DNA from: Bacillota bacterium
Lineage (GTDB): Bacteria > Bacillota > Clostridia > Christensenellales > UMGS416
Direction: 5' to 3'
Length of the DNA stretch: 25,204 bases
Assembly (NCBI GenBank): GCA_023398815.1
Contig: JAEWRW010000057.1
Span: 1-25,204, forward strand
The position numbers and the translations under genes are program-made. The notes below the pieces were generated by a model. That model had not been told where the DNA came from, did not search any database, and saw nothing but the letters and a program-made list of their open reading frames with translations. Positions 13,683 to 21,551 of this stretch are shown in pieces (the stretch's first letter is position 1; every line of letters begins with the position of its first letter).

Positions 13683-14507
13683 TTAACGCTCCCGATCAGT
13701 CGGCCGCTTCATGGGTTCCTGCCGCTGGAGAGCCAGCATCTCCTTTGCCAGGGCCATATATGCCTGAGCAACCTTGCCCTTGGGGTCATAATCGTAAATG
13801 GCCAAGCCCTGAGCTCCGGTTTCCACCGCTCGAACCGAGGCGGGGATTTCTGTCTGAAACACCCGAATGCTGCCGTAGGTGTCACGTAACGTGACAGCCA
13901 TATCTCGCACGAATGTCGAACGGTAGTCCATCATGGTCAACAGGATGCCTTCCACTTGGAGCGAAGGATTCATCTGCCGTCGCACCTTGCGAACGGTGGA
14001 AAGAAGCAGTTCCAGCCCCTTTGCTGGAAAGAAATGTGCTTGAACAGGAATCAGTACGCTGTCGCTGGCGGTCAGCGCGTTGATGGTGAGCATCCCAAGG
14101 CTAGGACTGCAATCAATGAGGATGTAGTCATACAACGGTCGCAAATCCTGGACACAGGCGCGGAATACGCTTTCCCGACTCATGGTATTAACCAGTGCGG
14201 TCTCCAGGCCCGAAAGCTGGATGTTCGACGGGATCAGGGAAACCCCGGAGGGAAGAGCGAGAATACCATTCAGTGTGGATGCATCTCTATCCTCTATAAC
14301 CATACCCAGATAATCCGTAATGGTAACAGGAAGCTCGTCGGGGTTCTGGTACCCCAGGCTCATGGTCAGGTTAGCTTGGGCGTCCAGATCAATAAGTAAT
14401 ACCCGGTTCCCTTCACGTGCCAAACCTACGCCCAAAGCTCCCGTTGTGGTGGTTTTGCCAACACCACCTTTTTGGTTGGCAACGGCAATCACTTTACAGG
14501 TTTTCAT
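13683..14507 (-). CDS. parA: ParA-family partition ATPase
   Basis: The 274-residue protein opens MKTCKVIAVANQKGGVGKTT, an intact deviant Walker A with its signature Lys. Further ParA motifs are VLLIDLDAQANLTMSLGYQ (A' motif) and YDYILIDCSPSLGMLTINAL (Walker B region). There is no N-terminal DNA-binding extension, so it is the Soj/type Ib size class. Start ATG 14,507 is chosen because AAAGGA lies 8 nt before it; ATG 14,516 is only 3 nt from that site. It is the first gene of the element next to the comM junction, with a 10-11 bp inverted repeat in its leader that could be an operator or attenuator. It works with the ParB encoded next. Confidence 0.94.
   Translation of the reverse strand: MKTCKVIAVANQKGGVGKTTTTGALGVGLAREGNRVLLIDLDAQANLTMSLGYQNPDELPVTITDYLGMVIEDRDASTLNGILALPSGVSLIPSNIQLSGLETALVNTMSRESVFRACVQDLRPLYDYILIDCSPSLGMLTINALTASDSVLIPVQAHFFPAKGLELLLSTVRKVRRQMNPSLQVEGILLTMMDYRSTFVRDMAVTLRDTYGSIRVFQTEIPASVRAVETGAQGLAIYDYDPKGKVAQAYMALAKEMLALQRQEPMKRPTDRER
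13880..13896. promoter_or_regulatory. Candidate parS-like palindrome inside parA
   Basis: TGTCACGT-A-ACGTGACA is a perfect inverted repeat with 8-bp arms and one central base. Its ends and core recall the chromosomal parS consensus (TGTTTCACGTGAAACA), and element parS sites often lie in or beside parAB. Such a repeat is expected by chance roughly once in tens of kilobases, so this is only a candidate. Confidence 0.35.
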
Positions 14508-14656
14508 CTCATCCATCCTTTCTCTATAGAACAAGAGCCTCTTAATAGAGGCTCTTGTTGTTTACGATATTATTGGCTCTGTATACTATAGGGTAATATA
14601 GACATGTGTCGTATACTGACCGGCCACCCTTGATCCAGAGTATTCGTATGGAATAC
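14508..14656 (-). other. parA leader and upstream region
   Basis: No gene. An AT-rich stretch between the comM-frame stop and parA that should hold the parA promoter. Two AGTATAC sites 30 bp apart (about 14,581-14,587 and 14,611-14,617) may be regulator sites; no convincing -35/-10 pair stands out. Confidence 0.35.
14531..14558 (-). promoter_or_regulatory. 11-bp inverted repeat in the parA leader
   Basis: ACAAGAGCCTC and GAGGCTCTTGT form a perfect 11-bp repeat around TTAATA, ending about 10 nt before the parA ribosome site. With no proper T-run on either strand it is a weak terminator. An autoregulatory operator, an RNA hairpin that tunes parA translation, or a site near the element end are all possible. 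Confidence 0.5.
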
Positions 14657-15868
14657 TTAGTGTAAGCACATGGATTGTTTTCTGCAAAAAAGTTTCCTTG
14701 TGTGTCCGCTTCTGTCGAGCAGCGGGCCGCTGATGCGCCCGAGGTAGGAGGCGATCTGAGAGCGGCTGCAGCGGCACTGGCGCACGGTGGAACCATAGTA
14801 GCCGCAGGGGCAGGGGTTCATGGCAGCCACCAGCATAAACCGGGCCGGGAAGGTAGCGCTGCCGGCGGCCCGGGCGATGGTAATGTGCCCATCCTCCAGC
14901 GGCTGGCGCAGCGCTTCCAGCGTGTTGCGGTTGAACTCCGGCAACTCATCGAGGAATAGCACGCCGCAGTGGGCCAGGCTCATGTCCCCCGGCCGCACCG
15001 GGGTGCCGCCGCCGGCCATGGCCACTGTGGTGGAGGTATGGTGGGGTGCGCGCACCTGGCGGCGGCGGATGAGCCCCTCCCGCACGCGTTCGGTCTCCCC
15101 GCTCACGGAATAGAGCTTGGTGACTTCCAGCGCCTCCTCAAAGGTGAGGTCAGGCAGAATGGTGGGCAGTGCCCGGGCCAGCATGCTCTTGCCCGAGCCG
15201 GGCGGCCCGATGAATAAGACGTTGTGCGACCCGGCGGCAGCCACCTCCAGCGCCCGCTTGGCGCCATACTGCCCCCGGATGCGGGCCAGGTCGTGGTCGG
15301 CGTCCTCCGGCATGGCCCCCGCCATCGCCCATGGCTCACGGGGTTGGTAGGGCCGCTCGGGACGGTGCAGCGCCAGCACCAGCTCCCGCAGGCCGCGCAC
15401 GGGCAGGATGTCGATGCCCTCCACACAGGCGCACTCCCTGGCGTTGGCCTCGGGCAGGGCGACGGCAGCCCGACCGGCCTCCCGCGCGGCCAGCACCATG
15501 GGCAGCGCCCCGCGCACCCCACGCACCTCGCCATTGAGGCTCAGCTCCCCCAGGAAGGCCATGCCCTCCAGCAGCTCCTGCGGCAGGTGGCCGCAGGCTG
15601 TCAGAATGCCCAGCGCAATGGGCAGGTCATAGATCGGCCCTTCCTTGCGCACATCGGCCGGGGCCAGGTTGATCGTCACCCTCCCCGGCGGGAACTCATA
15701 CCCGGCGTTGCGCAGCGCCGTGCGCACCCGCTCCTTGCTCTCTTTCACAGCGGCATCCGGCAAGCCCACGATGTCCACCGTCGGCAGGCCCCCAACCACA
15801 TCCGCCTCGATGTGTACGGGGTAGCCGTCGATACCACTCAGGCCCAGGCTCCAAACCCTTGCGAGCAT
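14657..15868 (-). pseudogene. comM: comM/yifB Mg-chelatase-like AAA+ protein, truncated by element insertion
   Basis: The intact family is about 505 residues. This frame keeps residues 1-386: the N-terminal Lon-protease-like domain (LARVWSLGLSGIDGYPV), Walker A GPPGSGKSML (221-230), APHHTSTTVAMAGGG, Walker B VLFLDELPEF (303-312) and CPCGYYGSTVRQC (353-365). After RISGPLLDR the usual IDIHxE continuation is lost and 17 unrelated residues lead to a stop at 14,657. The Arg codon at the break is AGA, unlike the CGC/CGG use before it, so the junction is near 14,710-14,716. ComM/YifB is a hexameric helicase that helps branch migration during natural transformation in Gram-negative bacteria. Loss of the last 120 residues should remove the C-terminal AAA+ lid, so the protein is probably inactive while the element is present. 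ATG 15,868 is used, with AGAGG 5 nt before it. Confidence 0.9.
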
Positions 15869-15897
15869 ATCCACCTCTGCATACCTTTGTATGTTTC

Positions 15898-15903
15898 ATT
15901 ATA
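15898..15903 (-). promoter_or_regulatory. Likely -10 box of comM
   Basis: A perfect TATAAT on the minus strand lies about 30 nt before the comM ATG and after the terminator of the upstream operon. No good -35 box is found 16-18 nt further up, so factor dependence is unclear. Confidence 0.6.
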
Positions 15904-16052
15904 CACACAACGCCATAAAATGCACGAAGCAACGTCCAAAACCCTCAAACGAATGGTTCAATTGACAAACGATCGGGTCGAACCCGCACGATACCTGCCG
16001 GAGGAAGGGACCTCGTGCCCTGCCAACCCAGTGCCAGCCACAGCTGCACAGC
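15904..16052. other. Intergenic region between the GH43 terminator and comM
   Basis: No gene is seen. Apart from the comM -10 box at its edge, it contains a plus-strand TTGACA at 15,962 with no matching -10. Confidence 0.4.
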
Positions 16053-16081
16053 AAAAACCGCCCGACGAAACTGTCGGGCGG
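16053..16081 (-). terminator. Rho-independent terminator after the GH43 gene
   Basis: On the minus strand CCGCCCGAC pairs perfectly with GTCGGGCGG around a 6-nt loop (AGTTTC) and runs into TTTTTG. It starts about 17 nt after the GH43 stop and ends the rbgA-rnhB-PMT-GH43 unit. Confidence 0.9.
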
Positions 16082-16097
16082 CGCTGCGATGGCGAAT

Positions 16098-17615
16098 CTA
16101 TTCTTCCAGGGGTTTGTACTCAAACCAGTCAAAGAAGGCCGGGGCGGCACAGGACTCGCCGTTGCCGGTGCAATAGAGCCCCACGTATACGCCGGTGAAG
16201 CTGACGCCGCAAGCTTCGGAGGTCAGAAACACCGTGCTGCCGCTACCCAAATTGAGGGTGACGCCGCCGGCGGAGAAGGAGAACGCGTAGCGCTCCCGGT
16301 CGGCGGTGACCGTCAGCACCACTGCCCCGCCATCGTAGTCGATGGCGTTGTCCACAATGCTGATGTCCCCCACGACCTTGTTGAGGATGATCTTCCGCTC
16401 GCCATCCTGCATGGCCACGGCGATGTCGTAATGGTGGGTGTTGTCGTAGAAGACGGTGAGCCCCGCTTCCTGCCCTTCCTCGGCTGGGTCAAACTGCAGG
16501 AGCGTGGAGGCCGTGAAGGCCATGTGCTGCTGCCGGCGGCCCACGAAGGTCGGGGACGCCGCCTCGTCCAACGTGGCGGCTGTGCCGGTGAGGCGTAACC
16601 AGCCGGGCCGAGCCGTCAGGTTGTAGTTGTCCATCTCCGGGTTGCGCAGGTGGTTCCACACCGGCAACAGCGCCTTGCCGGCGAATTCATCGCGAGCCGG
16701 CGACGCGGCCACCGGCACGGCCGGCAGCGTGGGCACGTCCATCAGCCGGGTAATGGCCTTCCCCTCGTTGACGATGGGCCACCCATCCTGCCAGCGCACC
16801 GGGGTCAGGAACGTCTCCCTCCCTAGGTTGTGGAACATGGGCTTGGTCTGGCGGAAGGCCAGGAACACCAGCCACCAGCTGCCGTCGTGGGCTTCGATGA
16901 GGTCGGCATGGCCCGTGCCCTGAATTTCGCTGTGGCCCTGGTTGCGGTGGGACAGGATCGGGTTGTGGGGACAAAGCTCGAAAGGCCCCCAGGGCGAATC
17001 GCTGCGGGCGATGGTCTCCATGTGGCCGTATTCGGTGCCGCCCTCGGCAATCATCAGGTAATAGGTGCCATCCACCTTGTAAAGGTGTGGCGCTTCGGGG
17101 TGGCGCCCGCCGGTGCCCGGCCAAATGTGTCGGGATTCGGTCAGCAGCCGCCCGGTGTCGGGGTCGATCTCCGCCTGGGCGATGCCAATTTTACCATCGA
17201 CCTCGGCGTTGCTCTGCAGATACACCTTCCCATCATCATCAAAGAACAGCGAGGGATCGATGCCGCCCTGCGCCACCGGTAGCGGTTCACTCCAGGGGCC
17301 TCTGGGGTCCTTGGCCATCACGATGAAGTTACCCGCCCCGCTGACGTTCGTTGTAATCATATAGAACGTGCCGTTGTGGTGGCGCAGCGTGGGGGCGTAG
17401 ATGCCACCCGACGGCCGGCACCCCTCCAGCGGCAGTTGGCTCGCGCGGGTCAGGCAGTGGCCGATGAGCTCCCAATGCACGAGGTCGCGGCTGTGGAAGA
17501 CCGGCACCCCGGGGAAGTACTCAAACGTACTGGTGACAAGGTAGTACTCCTCCCCCACACGGCAGACGCTGGGGTCGGGGTGGAAGCCGGGGATGACCGG
17601 ATTGCGATACGACAT
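16098..17615 (-). CDS. xynB: Glycoside hydrolase family 43 (beta-xylosidase / alpha-L-arabinofuranosidase type), cytoplasmic
   Basis: The 505-residue protein has the GH43 five-bladed propeller at about residues 1-310: the general base Asp in NPVIPGFHPDPSV (D14), the pKa-modulating Asp in GGIDPSLFFDD (D120) and the general acid Glu in GRHPEAPHLYK (E174). A beta-sandwich C-terminal domain of the GH43 C2 type follows at about 320-500, starting near ARDEFAGKALLPVWNHLRNP. Length and layout match XynB-like enzymes that release xylose or arabinose from oligosaccharides. No signal peptide is present, so it should act on imported oligosaccharides. The substrate cannot be fixed from sequence. AAAGGAG lies 7 nt before the ATG. 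It follows the PMT gene by 39 nt and probably shares its transcript, although no sugar transporter is nearby. Confidence 0.9.
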   Translation of the reverse strand: MSYRNPVIPGFHPDPSVCRVGEEYYLVTSTFEYFPGVPVFHSRDLVHWELIGHCLTRASQLPLEGCRPSGGIYAPTLRHHNGTFYMITTNVSGAGNFIVMAKDPRGPWSEPLPVAQGGIDPSLFFDDDGKVYLQSNAEVDGKIGIAQAEIDPDTGRLLTESRHIWPGTGGRHPEAPHLYKVDGTYYLMIAEGGTEYGHMETIARSDSPWGPFELCPHNPILSHRNQGHSEIQGTGHADLIEAHDGSWWLVFLAFRQTKPMFHNLGRETFLTPVRWQDGWPIVNEGKAITRLMDVPTLPAVPVAASPARDEFAGKALLPVWNHLRNPEMDNYNLTARPGWLRLTGTAATLDEAASPTFVGRRQQHMAFTASTLLQFDPAEEGQEAGLTVFYDNTHHYDIAVAMQDGERKIILNKVVGDISIVDNAIDYDGGAVVLTVTADRERYAFSFSAGGVTLNLGSGSTVFLTSEACGVSFTGVYVGLYCTGNGESCAAPAFFDWFEYKPLEE

Positions 17616-17654
17616 ACAAACGCTCCTTTGTTAGGGCATGTTCACGAACAGGCT

Positions 17655-20600
17655 CTAGTAAGTGAAGTACCAGGTCGGCATCCATTTGAGCAGCGACCCA
17701 TACCACGAGGGAATGGGCAGGCCTGACAGCACCGGGTAGAAGAACGCGAACAACCCCAGCACGACGGCCATGTAGATCAATACCTTGCGCTCCTGCCCGG
17801 GGTGTTCAGTCTCCCACTGGCGGATGTAGAGCACGATGGCCGCCACGAAGAAGGGCACCGAGGCGAAGTAGTGATAGATGAACATGGAGCGGGGCACCAG
17901 CACCCATGGCAGAAACTGGGAGAGCATCCCCAGCAGTAGGAAGGCCTCGGCCTTCTGGAACTTCTTGCCGCGGAAGAGGCGCACACCCAGCCACACCAGC
18001 GCCGCCGCGCCGGCCCACCACACCGCCGGGTTGCCAAAGGTGGCGATGGAGCCCATCGTGCCATCGGGCAGGTAGTCGGCCTTGTAGAACCACATGGGTT
18101 TGAGCATCAGCGGCCACTGGTACCAAGGCGAACGGAACGGATGGCTGTCCACCAGGTTCGTGTGGTAGTTGAACATGCTGGACTGGTTGTTCCACATGTA
18201 CTTGAAGTCCCACATGTCGCCACTGCCCTGGTTGAAGGGCAGGTAGGACGCGCAGTAGATGAGCGCGGGCACGACGAGGAAGAAGAGCACGCACCACAGC
18301 AGGGTCACAGCGACCTTCTTCCAGAAGCCCTCGGCCACCACGTGGGCCAGGGGTTCGTCGTCCTCCCCCACCAGGGCCTCACCCCGGGCCACCGCGTCGT
18401 ACTCCCGCCAGCGGCGGTAGAGGCTGTAGAACAGCAGCACCGCCAGCCCGCCGCCCGCGTAGATGCAGATCCACTTGCTGGCCGCGCCCAGCCCAAACAT
18501 GACCCCCGACAGTGCCAAGGGCGGGAGCGTGGAGCGCAGCGACTGGCTGTTGAAGTTGCGCCGCAGGTAGAGGAACATGAAGAGATACATGAGGATGATG
18601 AACAACACCGCGTAGGAGTCAATGGTGGCGATGCGCGTCTGCACGAAGTGCATGAAGTCGAACGTGAAGAGGAACGACGTCAGGAACGCGTACCGCGTGC
18701 GGCGGAAGAGTACCATGCCGAAGAGGTACATCGCCGGCACCATGAGGATACCCACCAGCGTGCCCATGATGCGCCAGCCAAAGGGCGTCATGCCGAAGAT
18801 CTCAATGCCTAGGGCGATGAGGTCCTTGCCCAGCGGTGGGTGGGTGTTCTCGTAGGGGACGATGTTGCCCTGGGTAAACTCCCACCCCGTGCGGGCGTGG
18901 TAAATCTCATCAAAGTAGGTGCTGTTCATAAAGCTCGGGCGGGTGGGCGTCAGCTCCTGCTCATCGATGAGCTTCTCCCCCTCGGCGATGCCGCCGGTGC
19001 TTTCCTCCACAATGCCTGCCGGGGCAATTTGGTTGCCGTCCATGTCCTTGAAGACGATCTCCAGCAGGCGCACCGGCGGCGTTGTCACCGTGAGCCGCAC
19101 ATACCGCGCGCTGAAGTCCACGTCGTTGATCGTCCACTTGTAGATGCCCAGGTCGTCGTCGGCATCCTCCTCGCCGGCGGCGTCCGCCTTGTGCCAGATG
19201 AGGATCTGATCCGTCCAGGTCTCCCCGTCCTCGGAGGTGGACACCTCAAAATTGCCCTTGGTCAGGCTATCGATGTGCCAGATCTGCCCCACCGAATAGT
19301 TGTCACCCAGGTCGATCGTCACGCTCTGGCCGGTGTTCTTGCCATGCCAGAAGGTCTGGGGCAGCTTGGTGTCGCCCAGGTACAGCAGCGCCACGATGGC
19401 ATAGATCAGCGTGAGCCCACCCATGAGAAGCCAATCCTTGCGCACCAGGCGGATGCGGCCATGGGCCGGGTCGCGGCGCAGGCTCTCCTCCACCCGCTCG
19501 GACTGGGTCTGGGCGTCGGGCTCGGCCGCCGCGCCCAGCGCAATAAGGGGCCGGTGGGCGTTGATGCCCATGTAGACGAGGTATGCAAAGGCTGCCGCCA
19601 TGCCCAGCGCGATGAACAGCACCCAGAAGGCGTTGGTCATCGGGTCGGCCACGGCTAGAAAGTCGCCGCTGCGCTGCACGTCGGTGGGCATGTGCAGGTT
19701 ATCGAGCACCATGGCCGCGTTCAGGAACTGGGTCAGCGAGAACGCGCCGAAGAGATAGAGCGCCCGGCGATCCCGCTCCAGCACGTAGTAGACCAGCAGC
19801 AGCGCCAGCGCCGGGAACATGTACCGCTCGTGCATCCGCAGGCCCATCACGAACATGCCCGCCACCAAGAGCGCCGCCCACAGGAAGATGCGCCGGTTGG
19901 TGCGCTCGCGGAAGACCATGAGCCACAGCGTCAGGCCGGCCACCAAGGCCATGCCCAGGTACCCCCAGAACCAATAGGGCAGGAACAGCAGCTTCTGGCT
20001 GTCGTTAACCCAGTTGCCACCGAAGAACGCCAGCAGGTTGCAGGCGTTGACCGACGCGTAGGAGTAGGTATCCAGCGTACCGGTGTAGAGATCATAGAGC
20101 CACAGCGGATCGCCGCTGGCAACCCAGAACGGCAGCGCTGGCAGCAACACCGCCAGCAGCCCCGCGCCCAGGGTCTTGCCCCACAGGAGGACGGCGTTGC
20201 GCGTGCCGCCCACGTTGCGGCTGGCCACAATGAGCGCCCCCAGCATGACCGGCGCAAAGAGCAGCATCTGTGGCTTCACCAGCAGCCCAATGCCATAGAT
20301 GACCGCCGCCTGCCACATGCGGCTGCGGTACACCTGCCAGAAGCACGCCACCGCCAGTAGCGCCAGGATGCTGTCGATCTGCCCCCAGGCCGAGGAGTCG
20401 AGAATGACCATGGGGTTGAAGGCGTAAAGGAGCCCAATGAAGAGGGCCTCCCGCTCGCCCAGGCGGCGGCGCGCCATGCGATACAGGATCCACGCCGTCG
20501 CAATGTCCGCCGCAATGGCCGGGAGCTTCACCATCAGCACCTGCACCTGCTCGCTGGTGATGAGCTTATTGACCCAGCCAATGACGTAGAGCACATAGAG

Positions 20601-21551
20601 ATAACCCGGCGGGTAATCGATGAAGATGCCGCTGGTGTAGATGCCAAAGAGGCCGTTGTTGGCGACCTCGCTGGACCATCCCAGCCAGCAGCCGATGTCG
20701 TTGGGGTAACCACTGATGCCCAGCGCCAGCGCCACACGGATGGCCAGCGCCAGCAGGCCCAGGCTGATGAGCTGGGAAGGCGCACTGGAACGCTCCAACC
20801 CCGGCTCGGTTTTGCCCATGCGGCGCAGGGCCAGCAGGAGGCCGGCGGCAAAGGCAATGGAGATGAGCATGATGATGGAGAAATGCTTGTTCTCGTCGTT
20901 GGTGGCGGTGGAGCCGCCGCCGCTCTGGCTGGTGGCCAGGCTCTGCTCGGTGGAGCCGGCGGGCACCGCCTCCACTTCCTCCAACTTGACGTCATCAAAG
21001 AGCGCCAGGCCATGGCTGAGGGCACCATACCCGCCCAACCGGGCGTAGATGGTCAGCGTCGTCTGCCCCGCCACCGTGCGGCCGTAGGCCTCCACATACT
21101 GCCACTGGCCTTCGGTATCAAGGAGAGGCTCGGTATGCACGAAGGTGTTGCCAAATGAAAGGTTGGCACCCCAGTCGCCCTCGGCGCCCTCCACCTTGAC
21201 GAAGCCCGAGAGCTTGTAAAGGGCGTTCTCCTTTACCGTGACCTCCTGGGCGTAGCGGGCGTCGTTCTCCTCGGTGTTCTCCACCGCGACGGCGGCGCTG
21301 CCACCAACGCCGGCGGCGGGGTCAAGATAGAACGAAGAAAAGCCCTCTTCCTGATCCCAGCTGTCGCTGTCCCAGTCGTCGGGCTGCAAGCCATCGTTGC
21401 TCTCAAAGCTGCCGTTGGTCAGCAGGTTGGCGTCCTCGGCATGGGCCGCCTGCGTCAATGACGGCGACAGCGTCAGCAGTGCCACCAGCACCGCCGCCGC
21501 CACCAGTATCGCTGCCGCCGCGCCCAGTAGCTTCCTTGACATTTGGTTCAT
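17655..21551 (-). CDS. Very large double GT-C glycosyltransferase (PMT/GT39 type) with carbohydrate-binding and discoidin-like modules
   Basis: The 1,298-residue protein starts with a signal/anchor helix (about 5-35). Residues 40-195 form a CBM4/9-like jelly roll starting NLLTNGSFESNDG and ending ALFDDVKLEE. A first GT-C membrane region (about 225-660) has GYPNDIGCWLGWSSEVANNG, IFIDYPPGYLYVLY, LDSSAWGQIDSI and LRMHERYMFP. A helix at 708-725 leads to an F5/8-type-C-like insert (about 730-845: QSVTIDLGDNYSVGQIWHID, later ARYVRLTVTTPP). A second GT-C region (about 865-1298) carries the PMT signature YFDEIYHARTGWEF with D881-E882 and THPPLGKD (903-910). Such enzymes use lipid-linked sugars to modify proteins or cell-surface glycans outside the membrane. 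Acceptor and sugar are unknown. ATG 21,551 overlaps the TGA of rnhB-yraN. Confidence 0.88.
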   Translation of the reverse strand: MNQMSRKLLGAAAAILVAAAVLVALLTLSPSLTQAAHAEDANLLTNGSFESNDGLQPDDWDSDSWDQEEGFSSFYLDPAAGVGGSAAVAVENTEENDARYAQEVTVKENALYKLSGFVKVEGAEGDWGANLSFGNTFVHTEPLLDTEGQWQYVEAYGRTVAGQTTLTIYARLGGYGALSHGLALFDDVKLEEVEAVPAGSTEQSLATSQSGGGSTATNDENKHFSIIMLISIAFAAGLLLALRRMGKTEPGLERSSAPSQLISLGLLALAIRVALALGISGYPNDIGCWLGWSSEVANNGLFGIYTSGIFIDYPPGYLYVLYVIGWVNKLITSEQVQVLMVKLPAIAADIATAWILYRMARRRLGEREALFIGLLYAFNPMVILDSSAWGQIDSILALLAVACFWQVYRSRMWQAAVIYGIGLLVKPQMLLFAPVMLGALIVASRNVGGTRNAVLLWGKTLGAGLLAVLLPALPFWVASGDPLWLYDLYTGTLDTYSYASVNACNLLAFFGGNWVNDSQKLLFLPYWFWGYLGMALVAGLTLWLMVFRERTNRRIFLWAALLVAGMFVMGLRMHERYMFPALALLLVYYVLERDRRALYLFGAFSLTQFLNAAMVLDNLHMPTDVQRSGDFLAVADPMTNAFWVLFIALGMAAAFAYLVYMGINAHRPLIALGAAAEPDAQTQSERVEESLRRDPAHGRIRLVRKDWLLMGGLTLIYAIVALLYLGDTKLPQTFWHGKNTGQSVTIDLGDNYSVGQIWHIDSLTKGNFEVSTSEDGETWTDQILIWHKADAAGEEDADDDLGIYKWTINDVDFSARYVRLTVTTPPVRLLEIVFKDMDGNQIAPAGIVEESTGGIAEGEKLIDEQELTPTRPSFMNSTYFDEIYHARTGWEFTQGNIVPYENTHPPLGKDLIALGIEIFGMTPFGWRIMGTLVGILMVPAMYLFGMVLFRRTRYAFLTSFLFTFDFMHFVQTRIATIDSYAVLFIILMYLFMFLYLRRNFNSQSLRSTLPPLALSGVMFGLGAASKWICIYAGGGLAVLLFYSLYRRWREYDAVARGEALVGEDDEPLAHVVAEGFWKKVAVTLLWCVLFFLVVPALIYCASYLPFNQGSGDMWDFKYMWNNQSSMFNYHTNLVDSHPFRSPWYQWPLMLKPMWFYKADYLPDGTMGSIATFGNPAVWWAGAAALVWLGVRLFRGKKFQKAEAFLLLGMLSQFLPWVLVPRSMFIYHYFASVPFFVAAIVLYIRQWETEHPGQERKVLIYMAVVLGLFAFFYPVLSGLPIPSWYGSLLKWMPTWYFTY

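Larger units (their letters stand above)
1..14713. mobile_element. Integrated conjugative-type element, one end, inserted in comM (continues off the left edge)
   Basis: Everything left of about 14,713 reads as one mobile element. The comM frame is host-like up to the codons for SGPLLD and then becomes unrelated, AT-richer sequence ending in a stop at 14,657. Inside lie parA/parB partition genes, a Tad-like operon, an HD-GYP protein, a repeat protein, and the amino end of the very large ArdC-like/helicase/methylase protein typical of Clostridia integrative and conjugative elements, with a TnpV frame. All genes point leftward, away from the junction. No integrase, excisionase, relaxase, VirB4 or coupling protein is visible, so conjugative status is inferred from the gene types and the other end must be outside the window. 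The exact junction base is uncertain within about 14,708-14,720. Confidence 0.8.

Noticed and set aside
15962..15967. Plus-strand TTGACA as a promoter
   Set aside because: No -10 box follows at 16-18 nt and no plus-strand gene lies downstream.
17636..17650. TGTTCGTGAACA small palindrome between PMT and GH43 as a sugar-regulator operator
   Set aside because: Arms are only 5 bp, no promoter accompanies it and no regulator gene is nearby.
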